In this document: piece after piece, positions 11,810 through 25,867 of the stretch | How the letters are laid out: each line of letters opens with the position of its first letter | Numbering within the stretch: position 1 is the stretch's first letter | Assembly: GCA_029204225.1 (NCBI GenBank) | Contig: CM055097.1 | Coordinates: 68,368,355 to 68,432,354 of the forward strand | Reading direction: 5' to 3' | DNA: 64,000 nucleotides | Origin: Diphasiastrum complanatum | Taxonomy: Eukaryota; Streptophyta; Lycopodiopsida; Lycopodiales; Lycopodiaceae | Notes under the pieces: model-generated | What the model was told of the DNA's origin: nothing | Databases searched by the model: none | The model's input: only the letters and a program-made list of their open reading frames with translations | Translations under genes and position numbers: made by a program

Positions 11810-12954
11810 AGGGTGATGATGAGAAAAACTTCTCCAACAAAGGGAAGTGGAAAGGAAAAATTCTAGCAAGAAATAAGTAGGTGATCTATTAAAAGATGAA
11901 GAAGGTCAAGCAAGAAGTTTAAGGAAAATGGTAAGAAGGACATATCCAAGCTTACTAGTGTTTCATTTGTGGTAGGAAAGGACATTATGCATCCGAATTT
12001 TTCAAGAAGAAGCTAGCACAAGAGGAGAGCAAACAAATCAACCTTGCAAATGAGGAGGAGGAAGGTGATTTTAAATCATCTTTGATGGCATCAACCACAT
12101 CATCAAGAAGCAAAGGCAACTCAAGTGACATTTGGTGGATTGGTAGTGGAGCATCTTCCCACATGGCATTCCAAAGGGAATTTTTCTCAGCTCTAATCTC
12201 TTATCATGGTGCTAATAAGTCTATGTTTTATAGCAAGTGATGAAGAATGTGGTATTGAAGGTGTTGGGACCATTTGTTTTAGTCTAGAATCTTCAAGAAA
12301 GCTAAATCTAGACAATGTGCTTTTTCTACCTTCAATCGCCAAACTATTTTGAGTGTTGACCAATTGGTGGATTATGTTTACATTTAAGAATAGTGTTTGC
12401 TCAATCCTCAAGGATGATGAGTGCATGGCAAGTGGTTTTAATCAAGGTATTTTTTTTAAGCTTGATGCAAATGATTCTAATGTGGGTATGATGATGGGAA
12501 AGGAGGAGTTGGCACAAAGTGGAGAACATGTGCAACAAAGAGGTAGCACTTGACTTACCAAGGTTCCTTTACAAGAGTGGTAAGATGCATGAGGCTTGTA
12601 GTCACAAGACTGATCTTCAAAGGTCTATCACTACATACTTCACTCATTTGGAAGTTTTTCATTTGGATGTGCATTGTTTCTCTCAATATGCAAAGATGCA
12701 CTTTCATTGATGATCACACTAGATGTACTTGGATCTATCTCTTGTCCTTGAAAATCATGGTGTTTGATACTTTTGAGAAGTATAAAGGTCTTGTTGAGAT
12801 CCAAGAGGAGCCAAACAAAATTGAGGAGGAACAATCTCAAATTGCAAGTGCTTCAAAAAGGTCATCTAGAGCTGATGTATTTTCTCTTGGATTTTATAAG
12901 AGTAAGAATGATGTGTTCATTCATAATTTTGAAATTGTAAATTTTCAATCTTAG
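11810..12954 (+). pseudogene. Ty1/copia gag zinc knuckle, dead protease and integrase fragment
   Basis: Near 11960 the frame reads CFICGRKGHYASEFF, a gag zinc knuckle whose last cysteine is replaced by Phe. About 40 codons on, WWIGSGASSHM is the retroviral-type aspartic protease site, but the catalytic Asp of DSGA is now Gly. After several stops, 12550-12954 includes FIDDHTRCTWIYLLSLK, the start of a copia integrase with its first catalytic Asp. The rest of pol is missing. It follows the LTR and primer site at 10620-11106, so all are probably one element. Confidence 0.75.
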
Positions 12955-14182
12955 AGCCATTTTCTAAACTTCTTGTAAGAGTAAGTGAATCATCCTCTAA
13001 GGACACTTATCTCCATAAGAAAGTAGTAAGCCTCATTGAGTTTAAAGTCACTCTTGATTACAAGATTAGAGAAATCATGCAAAGTGCTAGTAGTTTGTAA
13101 ACTGATATTTCTAGCATATGTAATCTTGATGATTTTGACAAGTGCATATATTTTGATCTTGATCTTTGTGATCATTATGAGACAAAGAGGTCTCAAGTTT
13201 TCATCAAGGAAGATCAACAACGTCAAAGAGAAATAAGCCTCAAGATCGATCATCTTCATCAAACATGGAAGGAGTCAATGTCAAAGGTGCTAGGATGGTG
13301 CAAAGTTCTCCATTTCATCTTGGAAGGGGTCAACTTCAAGGAGATTCTATCTTGGATATGGTGATAATGCATCATCATCAGATTTATTGGCTGGTCTTCA
13401 CACCTATGTACCTACAAAAGATCCATTTATGAAGGTAAATTCAGTCCCTGAACCTACTTTGTTATAGTTTAATCAAGCTAGTTTTTGAGGAGTAGTGCGA
13501 GAAATAATGCAAAAAATAGCTTGATTAGGCCAAATTTCAAGTACGTAATGTCATTCCACACTTTTGGAACCTGTACCCACATGTAAAGCATAGTTCTAAA
13601 GTGGCTTGTACATAATATCAAGAGGTGTGTAGGTAAATAGTCAAGTTTTGTAGCCAAAAGGCAAATTTTGTTAAGATCTACACAAAAGCTTTCAAATGGA
13701 AAATAAAGAACATAAATGAAAAGGGAGCACCAAAGCTTCCCAACTGGTGCTTGGAATGGAAATCAATCTAAGGTTTGGCTAAGGCTTTCCCAACTAGCCA
13801 ATGACCGTTAAAAAAAATAAACTTGCTAAGGCTTACAAACTACACTAGGCTGGCTAAGGCTTCCCAACTAGCAAACCATTACACTAATTCTAACTCCGTA
13901 CTGCGGCTAACTAAGAAATAATTTAGTACAAGCATGCCACAAATAAAAGCCAATGAAAGGAGGCAAGAGGAGGCCCGAGCACCTTCCCTCAAACTATGCA
14001 CCTACCAATTTGAACACAAGGAAATAGAATGATAATCTCAAATAGAGAGCAATTTAGCATAATCTCAAAGGGTTATTTACAAGGGAAATGCCTCTCTTCT
14101 TATAGCAAGAAGGGCCTTCCATAAGCATCCACTAGCTTATGGGATTAGTGTCTAAACTAGCCATTCTAAGGCTTCTCAACTT
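12955..14182. other. Degenerate transposon flank and spacer
   Basis: 13036-13262 has short frames without domains. 13607-13665 is the second copy of the repeat at 10543-10603. Between 13720 and 13870 the phrase GGCTAAGGCTTCCCAACTAG recurs three times in slightly altered form. No gene was recognised. Confidence 0.5.
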
Positions 14183-14266
14183 CTAACTTAGAACTTAGAA
14201 CTTTAGAATCTCTAACTTGAGTCTCTAACTTAGAACTTAGAACTTTAGAATCTCTAACTTGAGTCT
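14183..14266. repeat. 42-bp tandem repeat, two exact copies
   Basis: Copies at 14183-14224 and 14225-14266 both start CTAACTTAGAACTTAGAAC and end AACTTGAGTCT. Shorter variants of the CTTAAGTTT / CTAAGTTT theme continue to about 14330. Confidence 0.85.
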
Positions 14267-14466
14267 CTTTTACTTTCTAAGCTTAAGTTTCTTGAGTTTA
14301 AGTTCTAAGTTTAAGTTTCTATTTAAGCTTCTACCCATGGACTTACAAAACAAATGCCATAGTAGAAGTTTGTTAATATTTACTCATATGTGGACTTACA
14401 ATACACATGCCACAGAGTTTTATTTCTTTTTTTCTTTTCACTCTGTTGCTAACATTATCCCCCTCC

Positions 14467-15990
14467 TTATTGGATTGGTGGTCTCATGCCAATCGAAGCT
14501 TTTTCGTCCTGGATCTTTTGAGCTTCCTGGAGGCGAGAGTGTTGTTGGCAATTTTGGTAGATCTTGTTGTTGATCCCCTCCATCATTTGCCAGTGCAATT
14601 TATTAAGGAATGGCAGTTGTTTGTAATAGTGGATCATGCCATGGAGAAAGTCGTGAGTTTTCCACAACTCCACCACATCGACATGAAGCGTAGAAGTGAG
14701 GGCCACTTGGTAATAAAGCCTCGCTATGTTGATGTGGTCGTCTTGAGTCTTCATAGGCTTATTGATGTCGATAACAATTGGTGGTAGCCCTCGATCCCAA
14801 TAACCTTTTAGTTTCGCCAAAAATGCCACTAGGCCGAAGTTATCTGCAAAATAATGTACATCATGATCGGATTCCCATGGTGCTTTTGGTAGAATACACG
14901 GCAATTTGTGATCATGTCAGCAGCTGGGTTGCCGGTATTGACACCTGTGAGCATGGGCCAATAAATTTTATTCTTTATCTTTGTGGCTGGAAATGGTTTT
15001 TGGTGCGCCATCGGATAATAACATGGATTGGTGCATATATAGGCGGGTGCTTCGAGATACCGTGCCATGGAGATTTTGCTCCGTAAAAATAGTTGATGGC
15101 GCCAGAGTGATTGTGGATCATGGAGTTTGGCGGCTTCCTTATGGGTTTTGTAGTGATCGAGATTTGGAAAAATGTAGATGCCTCGCTCTTTGGTCTAATA
15201 CTTCTTTGCAAACTCTTGCAAGATAAGAAAATTCTCGCTAGGCGCATTAGGCATGATCCTATGTCTTATTGTAGGTGCTTCAACTGCCAAGGCAAGTTCC
15301 TGTTGTGGATCAGGTTGAGGGGAGAGAGGTGGTGAGGGGTTAGATTCATCAATGTGCTGGGTTTCAGGAGAAAATTGGTGTTGAATGAAGGGAGATTTAG
15401 TTGTGTCGATGGGGTTAGAAGCGAAAGAGTGGTCTGATCCATCGTAGTGCCCTAATTGGTGATATTGAGCATGCTCCACATGGACAGAAGGTGCCGATTA
15501 GGTGGCTGCCTTTAACTTCTCTTTCAGGGTGGCAATATGATCATTGAGGGCCTCGATGGAAGAAGTATATGATTTTTGCATTTTGGAGTGTTGTTCCGTC
15601 GTGGCCTTTAACTTTTGTGCCAACTATTGATATGCCTCCACTAGAAAGTTAGTTCCCTCAGAAATAGCTGGAGGTGCGAAGTCAGTAAAGTTGACCTATT
15701 TCAGTTGATCCTTCATAGCGGAATGTGTTGTGATTGCGACTGCCAAGGCATCATCCCTTTTCGTAGTAAGATTTGTTGTTAGATTGTGGAGATGAGAGAT
15801 TTGTTAATCCTTCATCTGGATCTGGTTTTGAAAGTGGTTGAGCATATGCTGCTGTTGTCGGATGTATGCATTTAGATCCCGAATCTATGTTGTTGTTGAT
15901 TGGTATCGGCCACCAACTTTTCCTTCTCCTTCTGAAGATCTACAAGGGTTCCATCGTAGAACTGCCTCATTGTGAGCTGTCCTCGTTGCA
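14467..15990 (-). pseudogene. Coiled-coil ORF downstream of a gypsy integrase
   Basis: Reading from 15990 down with frame changes, the first part is rich in Gln and heptad-like residues (LNAYIRQQQHMLNHFQNQ, then KLKATTEQHSKMQKSY). This suggests a coiled coil of about 120 residues. It is followed by a Pro/Gln-rich stretch (15479-15195) and a C-terminal segment in two frames (MARYLEAPAYICTNPCYYPM at 15068; then 14904-14467 with ADNFGLVAFLAKLKGYW and DVVELWKTHDFLHG). It lies after the truncated integrase of the minus-strand gypsy element, so it is likely that element's extra 3' ORF. I do not recognise a named domain. Several stops and frameshifts make it a pseudogene. Confidence 0.5.
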
Positions 15991-16064
15991 TTAAAAAAGA
16001 CTAATTGTATTTCTGATCTCATGATATCTTGATGTTCTAAACAAAGAAACATACCAAAAGATTG

Positions 16065-17790
<1,726 letters not shown>

Positions 17791-17879
17791 GTTTAGAAAG
17801 TTTGAGAGCTTTTAGGGCACCTTTGGCATTCTGTAAGATAGTGTTCTCTTTTCTTCATTTGTGCAAATTTGCGTGTAAA

Positions 17880-18790
17880 TATGCAGACTACGCGACAACG
17901 TTAGTAAATATGCAGCATGAATGGAGGCAGATTAAAATGGGATTTAAGGAGAGTAGAGGGAATAAATTCAACACCTTCACCTTCGATAGTGTGAGTGCTA
18001 TCATCACCAAGATGAACATACTTCTTTGTGTTGTAAGATGTAGAGGAATGGAAAGTCTCACGATGACTGGTCATATGATGAGTAGCTCCAGAATCCAGAA
18101 ACCATGAATCATCCGAATTTGCGTTTTTGTCTTTAACCATAAAAGCGCCTTCGTCCATTTTGACTTCAGGATATGTTGTAACTGTATTTGCTTGTTGATC
18201 AGGTTGCTTGGCTGCATTCTTCGCCTTGGGAATTCGGTAATCTTGGATCTCATGGTTATTGCGCTTGCAATACCTGCAAAACATCTTCTTCTTCGACGAA
18301 TGTGGATTCGATGATTGTTCTTGACTTTGAGTCTATTTTTGATTTGATGTAGATTGCTTGGAGCTTTTATGCTTCTATCATTTTGAGCCCTTGTCGATAT
18401 ATAGAGCATGAGACGAAAAGGTAGACGAAGTGTCTTGACTCTTTCTATTATCTTCTTGCAGCAACATCGTGATAACTCTGGTAAGAGCTAAATCTGAATG
18501 TGTCTTGATGATCATTACCCAGTTCTCATATGTAGAGGGCAGGCTTGAAAGCAATGTCATAATTACGTCTTGATCATCTATGACTGGTCCGACAATGACC
18601 ATTTGTTGCAAGAGATTCTTAAACTGGTTAATATGATTATGAAGAGAATCATTGTTCGACATCTTGATTGTGAAGTATTTCCTTCAAAGATGTAACTTGG
18701 TAGTTACATCTCTAACATCATATAGTGAGCTCAAGATGTCCCAAACTTCTTTTGAAGTTTTGGCTTAAGCTACGTGGCCAATCTGAGTAT
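17880..18790 (-). pseudogene. Ty1/copia gag-protease fragment
   Basis: 18662-18378 encodes a gag (UBN2/retrotran_gag type) segment, with HINQFKNLLQQMVIVG and MTLLSSLPSTYENWV. Further down, FCRYCKRNNHEIQDY is the zinc knuckle with its last cysteine replaced by Tyr. WFLDSGATHHMTSHRETF is an intact-looking aspartic protease site. The frame fails near 17900, where the gypsy remnant begins, and no integrase or RT follows. The gag and protease wording is close to the plus-strand copia at 34 kb, so the two are related families. Confidence 0.85.
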
Positions 18791-21500
18791 CTGATATATT
18801 GAGGATAATAAGCGCTAATTTGCCCCCATTTAGGCTCAAATTGCCAAACTAACTAGAAAAGTAGAAAACTAGTTGACAATTTTCATTAATAATCATTAAT
18901 TTTACCTTAATCTGTTTGATGTACTATGCTTGGCATAGATTTCTTTTTTTATATTTCATTTTTTAACTATTTTTTCTATCAATTTGTTAAACTTTTTTGT
19001 TCTCAAAAACAAATCAAATGTTTAAAATAGTCATGGAGCGAGATTATGCAATCAGTTGGAATATATAACAATTGGTTATTATTCTCTTGACGGCAAATGC
19101 TCGATGCTATACTACAACACCAGCAGCCAAACCTCTTTTAGCAACTAATTTGATTTTTTAGCTGTCCCGAAGAAGTTGAAGGATCCCATGACCGGTCATG
19201 TGCCTTGTCCATATCAAAAGCCACAAGAATTAATAAATCATGACGTATTTAGTGGTAGTGATACGACAAGCGCAAGTGTTGTTCAAAAGGACAGACATGT
19301 CGTTGTTGTAGAGCTAAATAGTCGTCGACTAGTAGAATTTATTAGAATGAGAATGAAATCTCTCTCCATTTTGCTTATGATGAGGGCATTAACATTTCCT
19401 TGTCAATCGAGCCGCATCCTCCTATGAGTGGAAAAATTGGTCATGTAGAAGAATTAGCTACTGTGATTGTCCAAAAGTATAATGTGCAAGTACAACACGT
19501 AAACACAATAGACAACATCACCACTCATCGATCAACTCCCACTTATAGAAATAAATGACATTATTGACTTATGAAAGAAAATAAAGTTATATATATCTCG
19601 TCATTGTGTTATTATTATTTATATTTAATTTTATTTATGTCGATTAAATTTGATTTTTTATTTATTTGTTTCAACAATTATAAAATGGCAGACTATAATT
19701 AAAGAAAATATGAATCGTCTTGATTTTACAAGGGTGGATTTGTTGGACCTCCATGCATGCCTTAAATAGTTAAAAAAAGCACTTCATTGACGTGGAACAG
19801 GAAGTTGACTCGAATCATTGACCGAGTGCTTGCTTGAATTTGAACTACTACAAATCTTAGTTGAGAAAAAAAGGTATACTATTTTGGGAGGTACAAGACT
19901 TCAAGATGAAAATGATGTAGTACAAGGTTGACTGACCTGTTGAGAACTTGGAGTGAGTTAATGGTACACAATCGTAACGTTAATGTCTGAAGAAAAATTG
20001 TTATTAGCTTTGTCATAGTAAGTTGGCGTAGGAGGAAGCAAGAAAGATGAGCTCAGATATATGGGTGACTGGCTGGATGAACTGGTGCAACAATTTGATG
20101 CTTGCATGACAAAAACTGCAAAGCATTGATATTTCAACATGGATAGACATGAAAGACATGACTGGATACATTGGAATCTGTGTCATCACAAGGGTCAGAT
20201 GTTTTCTGCAGCTGGGCATTATTGACATGGATTGTAAACATGAAATTGCTAAAGGTGACATCAAAAGGGGAGGTTATAAGAGTCCATCCTTGTTCTCAAC
20301 TTCACATGCAAGTTCATCTTTCTTCATCGATATAGGTCAACTTATCTTTTAGGAGAATGCAGACATTGGTGGAAATATGAGGGAAGTGGGCATCAATAGC
20401 AGGCCTGTGGTGTCAGCCTACCTATGGCAGGAGAGGGACAATGTGGAGGACCACAAAGGTTGTAACTGACAGCACTAGCCTTAGTAGAGTTTACTAGAGT
20501 TATCAACCTGCCTCATTGATCCCCTTCCCAGATATTTGCTTCATCATAATTGCTGCTTCCAAGAAACCTTGAAGCTTCAACGTCCTTTGATTTCTCGTAT
20601 CTTAATTCCACTCAAACTGGTGGCTAAAGGAAAAAGGCAAGGAGCTCTGTAAAAGATATGGAGTGACTGAAATGGCACTACACCAATCAACATGCAAAGC
20701 TCAGCACACTATCTTCAGCATCAGCAAGCAGTAAACTGACTTAGGACTCCAAAATAGAAATCCAAAAGAACACAGAACATAAAATTGCATGCAGCAACAG
20801 CATAATGAAACTATGTAACTTGGAAGCTTATAGTACGTTACCAAAACTTCACAAAATACTTAAAAGTATATTACTGAATCTTTTCTTTATACATGATTTA
20901 CTGGCACAACCTCAAAATGCTACATGATTTTCTGACTAACCAAAAAAACTTGAAACTATAAATTAATAATACACAACCATGTCAATTTTCAGAAAAACCT
21001 AGGCAGGGTAAAAAATATGTTAATTTGGAAGCCAAAATACATGTTATGAGAAAATATGACGGGTTCCAGTCCTAAAGAACAATAATTTTCTCTGGCACTG
21101 TTCTGAATGATGAGCTGTGAAAAGCCAATGAATAACTTAATAAAACTCCCTATTAACAGATATCTTTTGCAAAAGGTTGACTTCATTACAAGGACTCTGT
21201 AGACAGGTCAAGTCATCCAGAAAATTGTTGCAGCAGTCCAATCACAAAGAATGCAAGGATTTAGGACACGTTTGAGTGTGGGCCATGATTTCTGAGCATA
21301 AACTCACTCAGGTTTGGATATTGATCATTTTCCAGGGATAAAATACCTCTGAGCGCGATCACAATACACATGCTTCATTATTTCTATTCATTTTTCATAT
21401 GAATCACTACCCACAATAAACGCTGTACACAACCTGTATGAAGAAAGATACACAATTTCAATTGCCAGTTTGTCTTGAGATTGCATAGATAGGTACACTG
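18791..21500. other. Stretch without a recognised gene
   Basis: Short open frames on both strands have no domain I know. The last part, toward 21.5 kb, would be the 3' UTR and downstream flank of the SAM-peroxiredoxin gene if its predicted last exon is right. Confidence 0.4.
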
Positions 21501-21539
21501 CTAGAAGAAGTCATTCTGCTCCTGTACTGTAGAATATTT
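21501..21539 (-). CDS. SAM-PRXL2 gene, predicted terminal exon 5
   Basis: The acceptor is TTTGTTCTGCAG and the exon encodes [12 protein letters not shown] followed by TAG, in phase with exon 4. It lies 3.4 kb from exon 4. The call rests only on the good acceptor and the short in-frame tail, so it could be wrong. Confidence 0.4.
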   Translation of the reverse strand, partial: KYSTVQEQNDFF

Positions 21540-24500
21540 CTGCAGAACAAAACAAAGTGTCATTAGATGACTTCAAGTGTGGTTGCAGTAGCCCCATCTA
21601 CATCTTTCATATTTCATGTTTCTTAACCAAGTTTCAGGTGAACACGCCTCAGTAGAAACCAAGCAACTGTGGGAATTTATGTTTTATTATAGGAATTCTA
21701 CAATATTGTTCCAAGTATTTGAGGAAGAAATCTTTGCTATAGGCTACAGCTATAAATGAGTAGCAATGCAGCTACTGCATCGATTACAAGGACAAACTTA
21801 TACAATATTAGATGCATGAAGTTCTAAATTCAATGCAACCTTCTGACTGCTCATAAAAGTGTTGCTGCTGGGTAAATGAGACATAAATTTCAGGCTGAAT
21901 CTTGCTACGGGCTCCATCTTCATTCTATTTGCATATGCATTTTGGGCCCATACATTCACCTTGAAGAATCTCAATGGTGCAAAAGATCAGATGAATTGAG
22001 AAATGCATCTAATGATGCTAATCAAGGCAAGCATCAAGATTCAAGCCTGCAATGTGATTGCTAGATTGTCTCCTTGTTGGAATATCAATCCACACTCTAG
22101 AGAGAACTATCAAACAGGGCGGATAGCTCAGTGGTAGAGCATCCCATCCCGTACGAGGGAGGTCCTGGGTTCGAATCCTAGTCTGTCCATCCATATTATG
22201 ATTTATGGATTTCTAACATGGTATCAGAGCCAAGTTAGACCTAGCAGTTCATGGTGTCAAAGCCATGGTTAGGTGGCCCAAGTTGTGGGGCAGTTGACAG
22301 CTAGGACCCCAACCAAGTGTGGCTTGAGGGGGGGTGTTGGAATATCAATCCACACTCTAAGAGAACTATCAAACAGGGTGGATAGCTCAGTGGTAGAGCA
22401 TCCCATCCGGTATGAGGGAGGTCCTGGGTTCGAATCCTAGTCTGTCCATCCATATTATGATTTATGGATTTCTGAAACTCCTGCTAATGAACTTTGCACT
22501 ATTAGAGTGATCCAAACAAACTATGATCAGATGAACAATTCAAAAAAATCATATTGGCCCAAGGGAATTATGATTGCTTGACCAATGACCAGCTAGCTTT
22601 GGGTGTGAAACATCGGCGTGGTACATTCTGTTCGGTACCATCATGTACGATAGTAGCTCTATACAGCATGTAAGTCGGTGATCAATCTAACCAGGAAAAA
22701 AAAAGGGGATACCACACTCTCCTTATAAAAAATCCACTTTGATGAGCAGAGATTCCCAGTGTCCTGACTGACTGTAGGAAGAATAGCATCGGTATAATGT
22801 GCAATTATTGACATGATATGCCACATGCTTGATAACTGAGAGAGATCCGGATAGCTTGTACTATTTACTTACTAGCTCCACCAGGTAGACGATATTCTCA
22901 CCTAAAGACAGCCGTAAGTGCAATTTGAATGCAAGTCATTTATATAGAATCACAATCATGGAGCTCTTCTCTAGATGGAGTTGTTAAAAGGGAACCTTTG
23001 AAGGAGGTTCTTCCACATGCCACACTTTTTCCATAAAAACCTCTGTCCAATTTCCCTCAAAGCAATGAGCTTTCCATGACGTCAAACTGAAGGATCAAAA
23101 GAATAACAGTATCACCTTTGATTCTTACTTTGAGATCGAATCCCAACTCGAAAGCTCATGTAATGCTCTACAATGCATATCATACAAAATTTTATGGATG
23201 AGACCCAACCTTTTCTCGAACACGGCAACAGATTAAATTTCATTCTTCCATGAGAAAAGTAACCAATGAATAATGCATCATAATGTTCATAATTCTCGAG
23301 TATAGATTTTTCTTTAACCTTGGGTGTTCTAACAAGTTTCCAGAGAATGAGATGCTAAAGTTCAGCAAAGTGGCTTCCAAGTTCTATCAGGTGCGGGTAC
23401 ACACAAGAGCTGACTGATGTTAAGTTGCTAGCCAATTTATATTGTTCATATATCTCAAGTATAAATTTTTCTTTAACCCTGGGTTTGGTTCTTAATTCTC
23501 TTGTATGGGCCATAGGAACAAATAATTTCGGCTTGAACCTTCAAGACAATAAAGTGATTCCTTCTCAGGACGTCTAACAAGTTTCCACAGAATGAGATGC
23601 TGAAGTTCAGCATAGTGGCTTCCAAATCTTATCAAGTGGGTGTGCACACAAGAGCTGAATGATGTCAAGTTGCTAGCCAAATCATATGTTTCACAATTTG
23701 GCAACAAATTTTCAGGATAAATTGCCTATTTAGAGCTAGTTTTGGATTTTAAACATCGCCTAGGCCCTAGGATCTGAAACAAGTTGGGCATCAAATTTGA
23801 CTTTCCTCGTATATGTTCGACATCAGCTAGTAGATTAAATCACCTGAAACAAATTTCAGGAAAGAGAGAATCAGCGTTGCAGCAAGAAATGGCATCTAGA
23901 AGCTGACAATCCAATCAATTAGCACTTTGTAGCAATATCTAACATTTCAATTTATGTCAAGTGGTTTGCCAGTAGTGAGAAATTAAGCCAGTTTTCTAAG
24001 AAACAATCTACCCTAACTCAAGTATTATTGATATGTTGATGTTATGTCTAGGATAATACCCGACATAACAAAAAGGAGTCGCAATTTTTCAACTCTATAG
24101 ATTCAAACCACAGTCTTAAGACCATCAACTTCACCTTTCACAGCATGGACCAAGTGCTACTACATCCCTACTCAAGTCAAGCTGAATGATGTCAAGTTGC
24201 TAGCCAAATCTTATGTTTCACAATTTGGCAACAAATTTTCAGGATAAATTGCCTATTTAGAGCTAGTTTTGGATTTTAAACATCGCCTAGGCCCTAGGAT
24301 CTGAAACAAGTTGGGCATCAAATTTGACTTTCCTCGTATATGTTCGACATCAGCTAGTAGATTAAATCACCTGAAACAAATTTCAGGAAAGAGAGAATCA
24401 GCGTTGCAGCAAGAAATGGCATCTAGAAGCTGACAATCCAATCAATTAGCACTTTGTAGCAATATCTAACATTTCAATTTATGTCAAGTGGTTTGCCAGT

Positions 24501-25772
24501 AGTGAGAAATTAAGCCAGTTTTCTAAGAAACAATCTACCCTAACTCAAGTATTATTGATATGTTGATGTTATGTCTAGGATAATACCCGACATAACAAAA
24601 AGGAGTCGCAATTTTTCAACTCTATAGATTCAAACCACAGTCTTAAGACCATCAACTTCACCTTTCACAGCATGGACCAAGTGCTACTACATCCCTACTC
24701 AAGTCATCAGCGCCCTAGAGTAAATGTTGAACATCGTGTGCATACCTTGCATGCGAGTGATTGTACAAAAACAGGGATAGGAGTGGGAATATGAAGATAA
24801 GCAACGGGAGTGATTGACATAATGAACTTGCTATGCAATCCTCATGAAGATCACTACAACCACACTTGTAAATTAAAGAGAGGCTAATGTAGAGGTAAGA
24901 GACAGAGTGTATTCCCATTGGCATTTTAACGAGTAAAGTAGCAATCACTAGGTTGCTACATATCTAGGTACCTGAATCTTATTGCAAACTTCCAAGACTT
25001 CTTCAAGTGGTGCCCAATCTCCAAAGTTCCTTTCTATAAACATGTAAGCAGCTCCTCCTTTTCCCGGTCGCATAATATATAAGCCACCTTTGATAGTCCC
25101 TTCTCCATTGAAGTTATTTTCTATGCCAGGCACAGCTCTTGCACGTTTGTGATTTGCAACTGCTCTCGCATTTAAGACAAAGCCAGTGAAAAAACTCTCT
25201 TTCATTAGCCTACCACCACCTAAAGCTCGAAAAAAGTCTCTGTTTTTGTCAACTACCACTGCTCCACCCCAATATCGAGGCCAAAATGCTCTTACCTGTA
25301 TTAAAAGACCAAAAACATAAGGGAATAGGTCATTTTACTAGAAGAACTTTGTACAGAAAAAAAAAAAGCATTAATATGATGCTTTAATGTATGGAACTAA
25401 TCCTTGTTTATAGCAAAGGCTGATGTATCTTTTGCAATAGCAAGTCACTTAAGTCAGTCAAAACAGTAGGATCCCTTATATAATTTTACATAATGTTACA
25501 AAGGTTTGGATATCCTTTATATAATTTTTACAGTGTCACAAGGGTTTGGATTATCAAATGTCTGTAGAATAAAATATCCTAGCAGTTAACAAGGAATGGG
25601 ATGATCTTAACATTAACAAAACAGAAAGGTAGGAGCTCAGTTCTACAATCTAACAACAGAATCTGTGAGAGAATACAAGTTATCATTCAGTTTTATCATT
25701 ATAAATTATTTACTGAGTGATACGGTTGTGTATCTCTAGCGATCATTATAGCACACCAAAGCCTTCAGAATC

Positions 25773-25867
<95 letters not shown>

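Larger units (their letters stand above)
22075..22477 (+). mobile_element. Complete TRIM (miniature LTR retroelement) with a tRNA-like sequence in each LTR
   Basis: LTR1 is 22075-22218 and LTR2 is 22335-22477. Both start TGTTGGAATATCAATCCACA and differ at only about six positions. A 13-base primer-binding site (TGGTATCAGAGCC) follows LTR1 directly, and a G-run (GAGGGGGGGG) precedes LTR2. A 5-bp target duplication, CTCCT, lies at 22070-22074 and 22478-22482. The internal part is only about 116 bases with no ORF, so the element is non-autonomous. LTR2 ends GAAA rather than AACA, probably two point changes. It sits in the last intron of the SAM-PRXL2 gene, antisense to it. Confidence 0.92.

Noticed and set aside
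14183-14266. CRISPR-like direct repeats
   Set aside because: Two abutting 42-bp copies without spacers in a plant genome. A simple tandem duplication.
14259-15335. Plus-strand ORFs at 14.3-15.3 kb
   Set aside because: They are antisense shadows of the minus-strand gypsy accessory ORF, which has the protein-like wording.
22117-22448. Two functional tRNA genes
   Set aside because: Each copy lies inside an LTR of a TRIM bounded by target duplications. The anticodon arm is mismatched and position 33 is C, so ordinary tRNA genes are unlikely.
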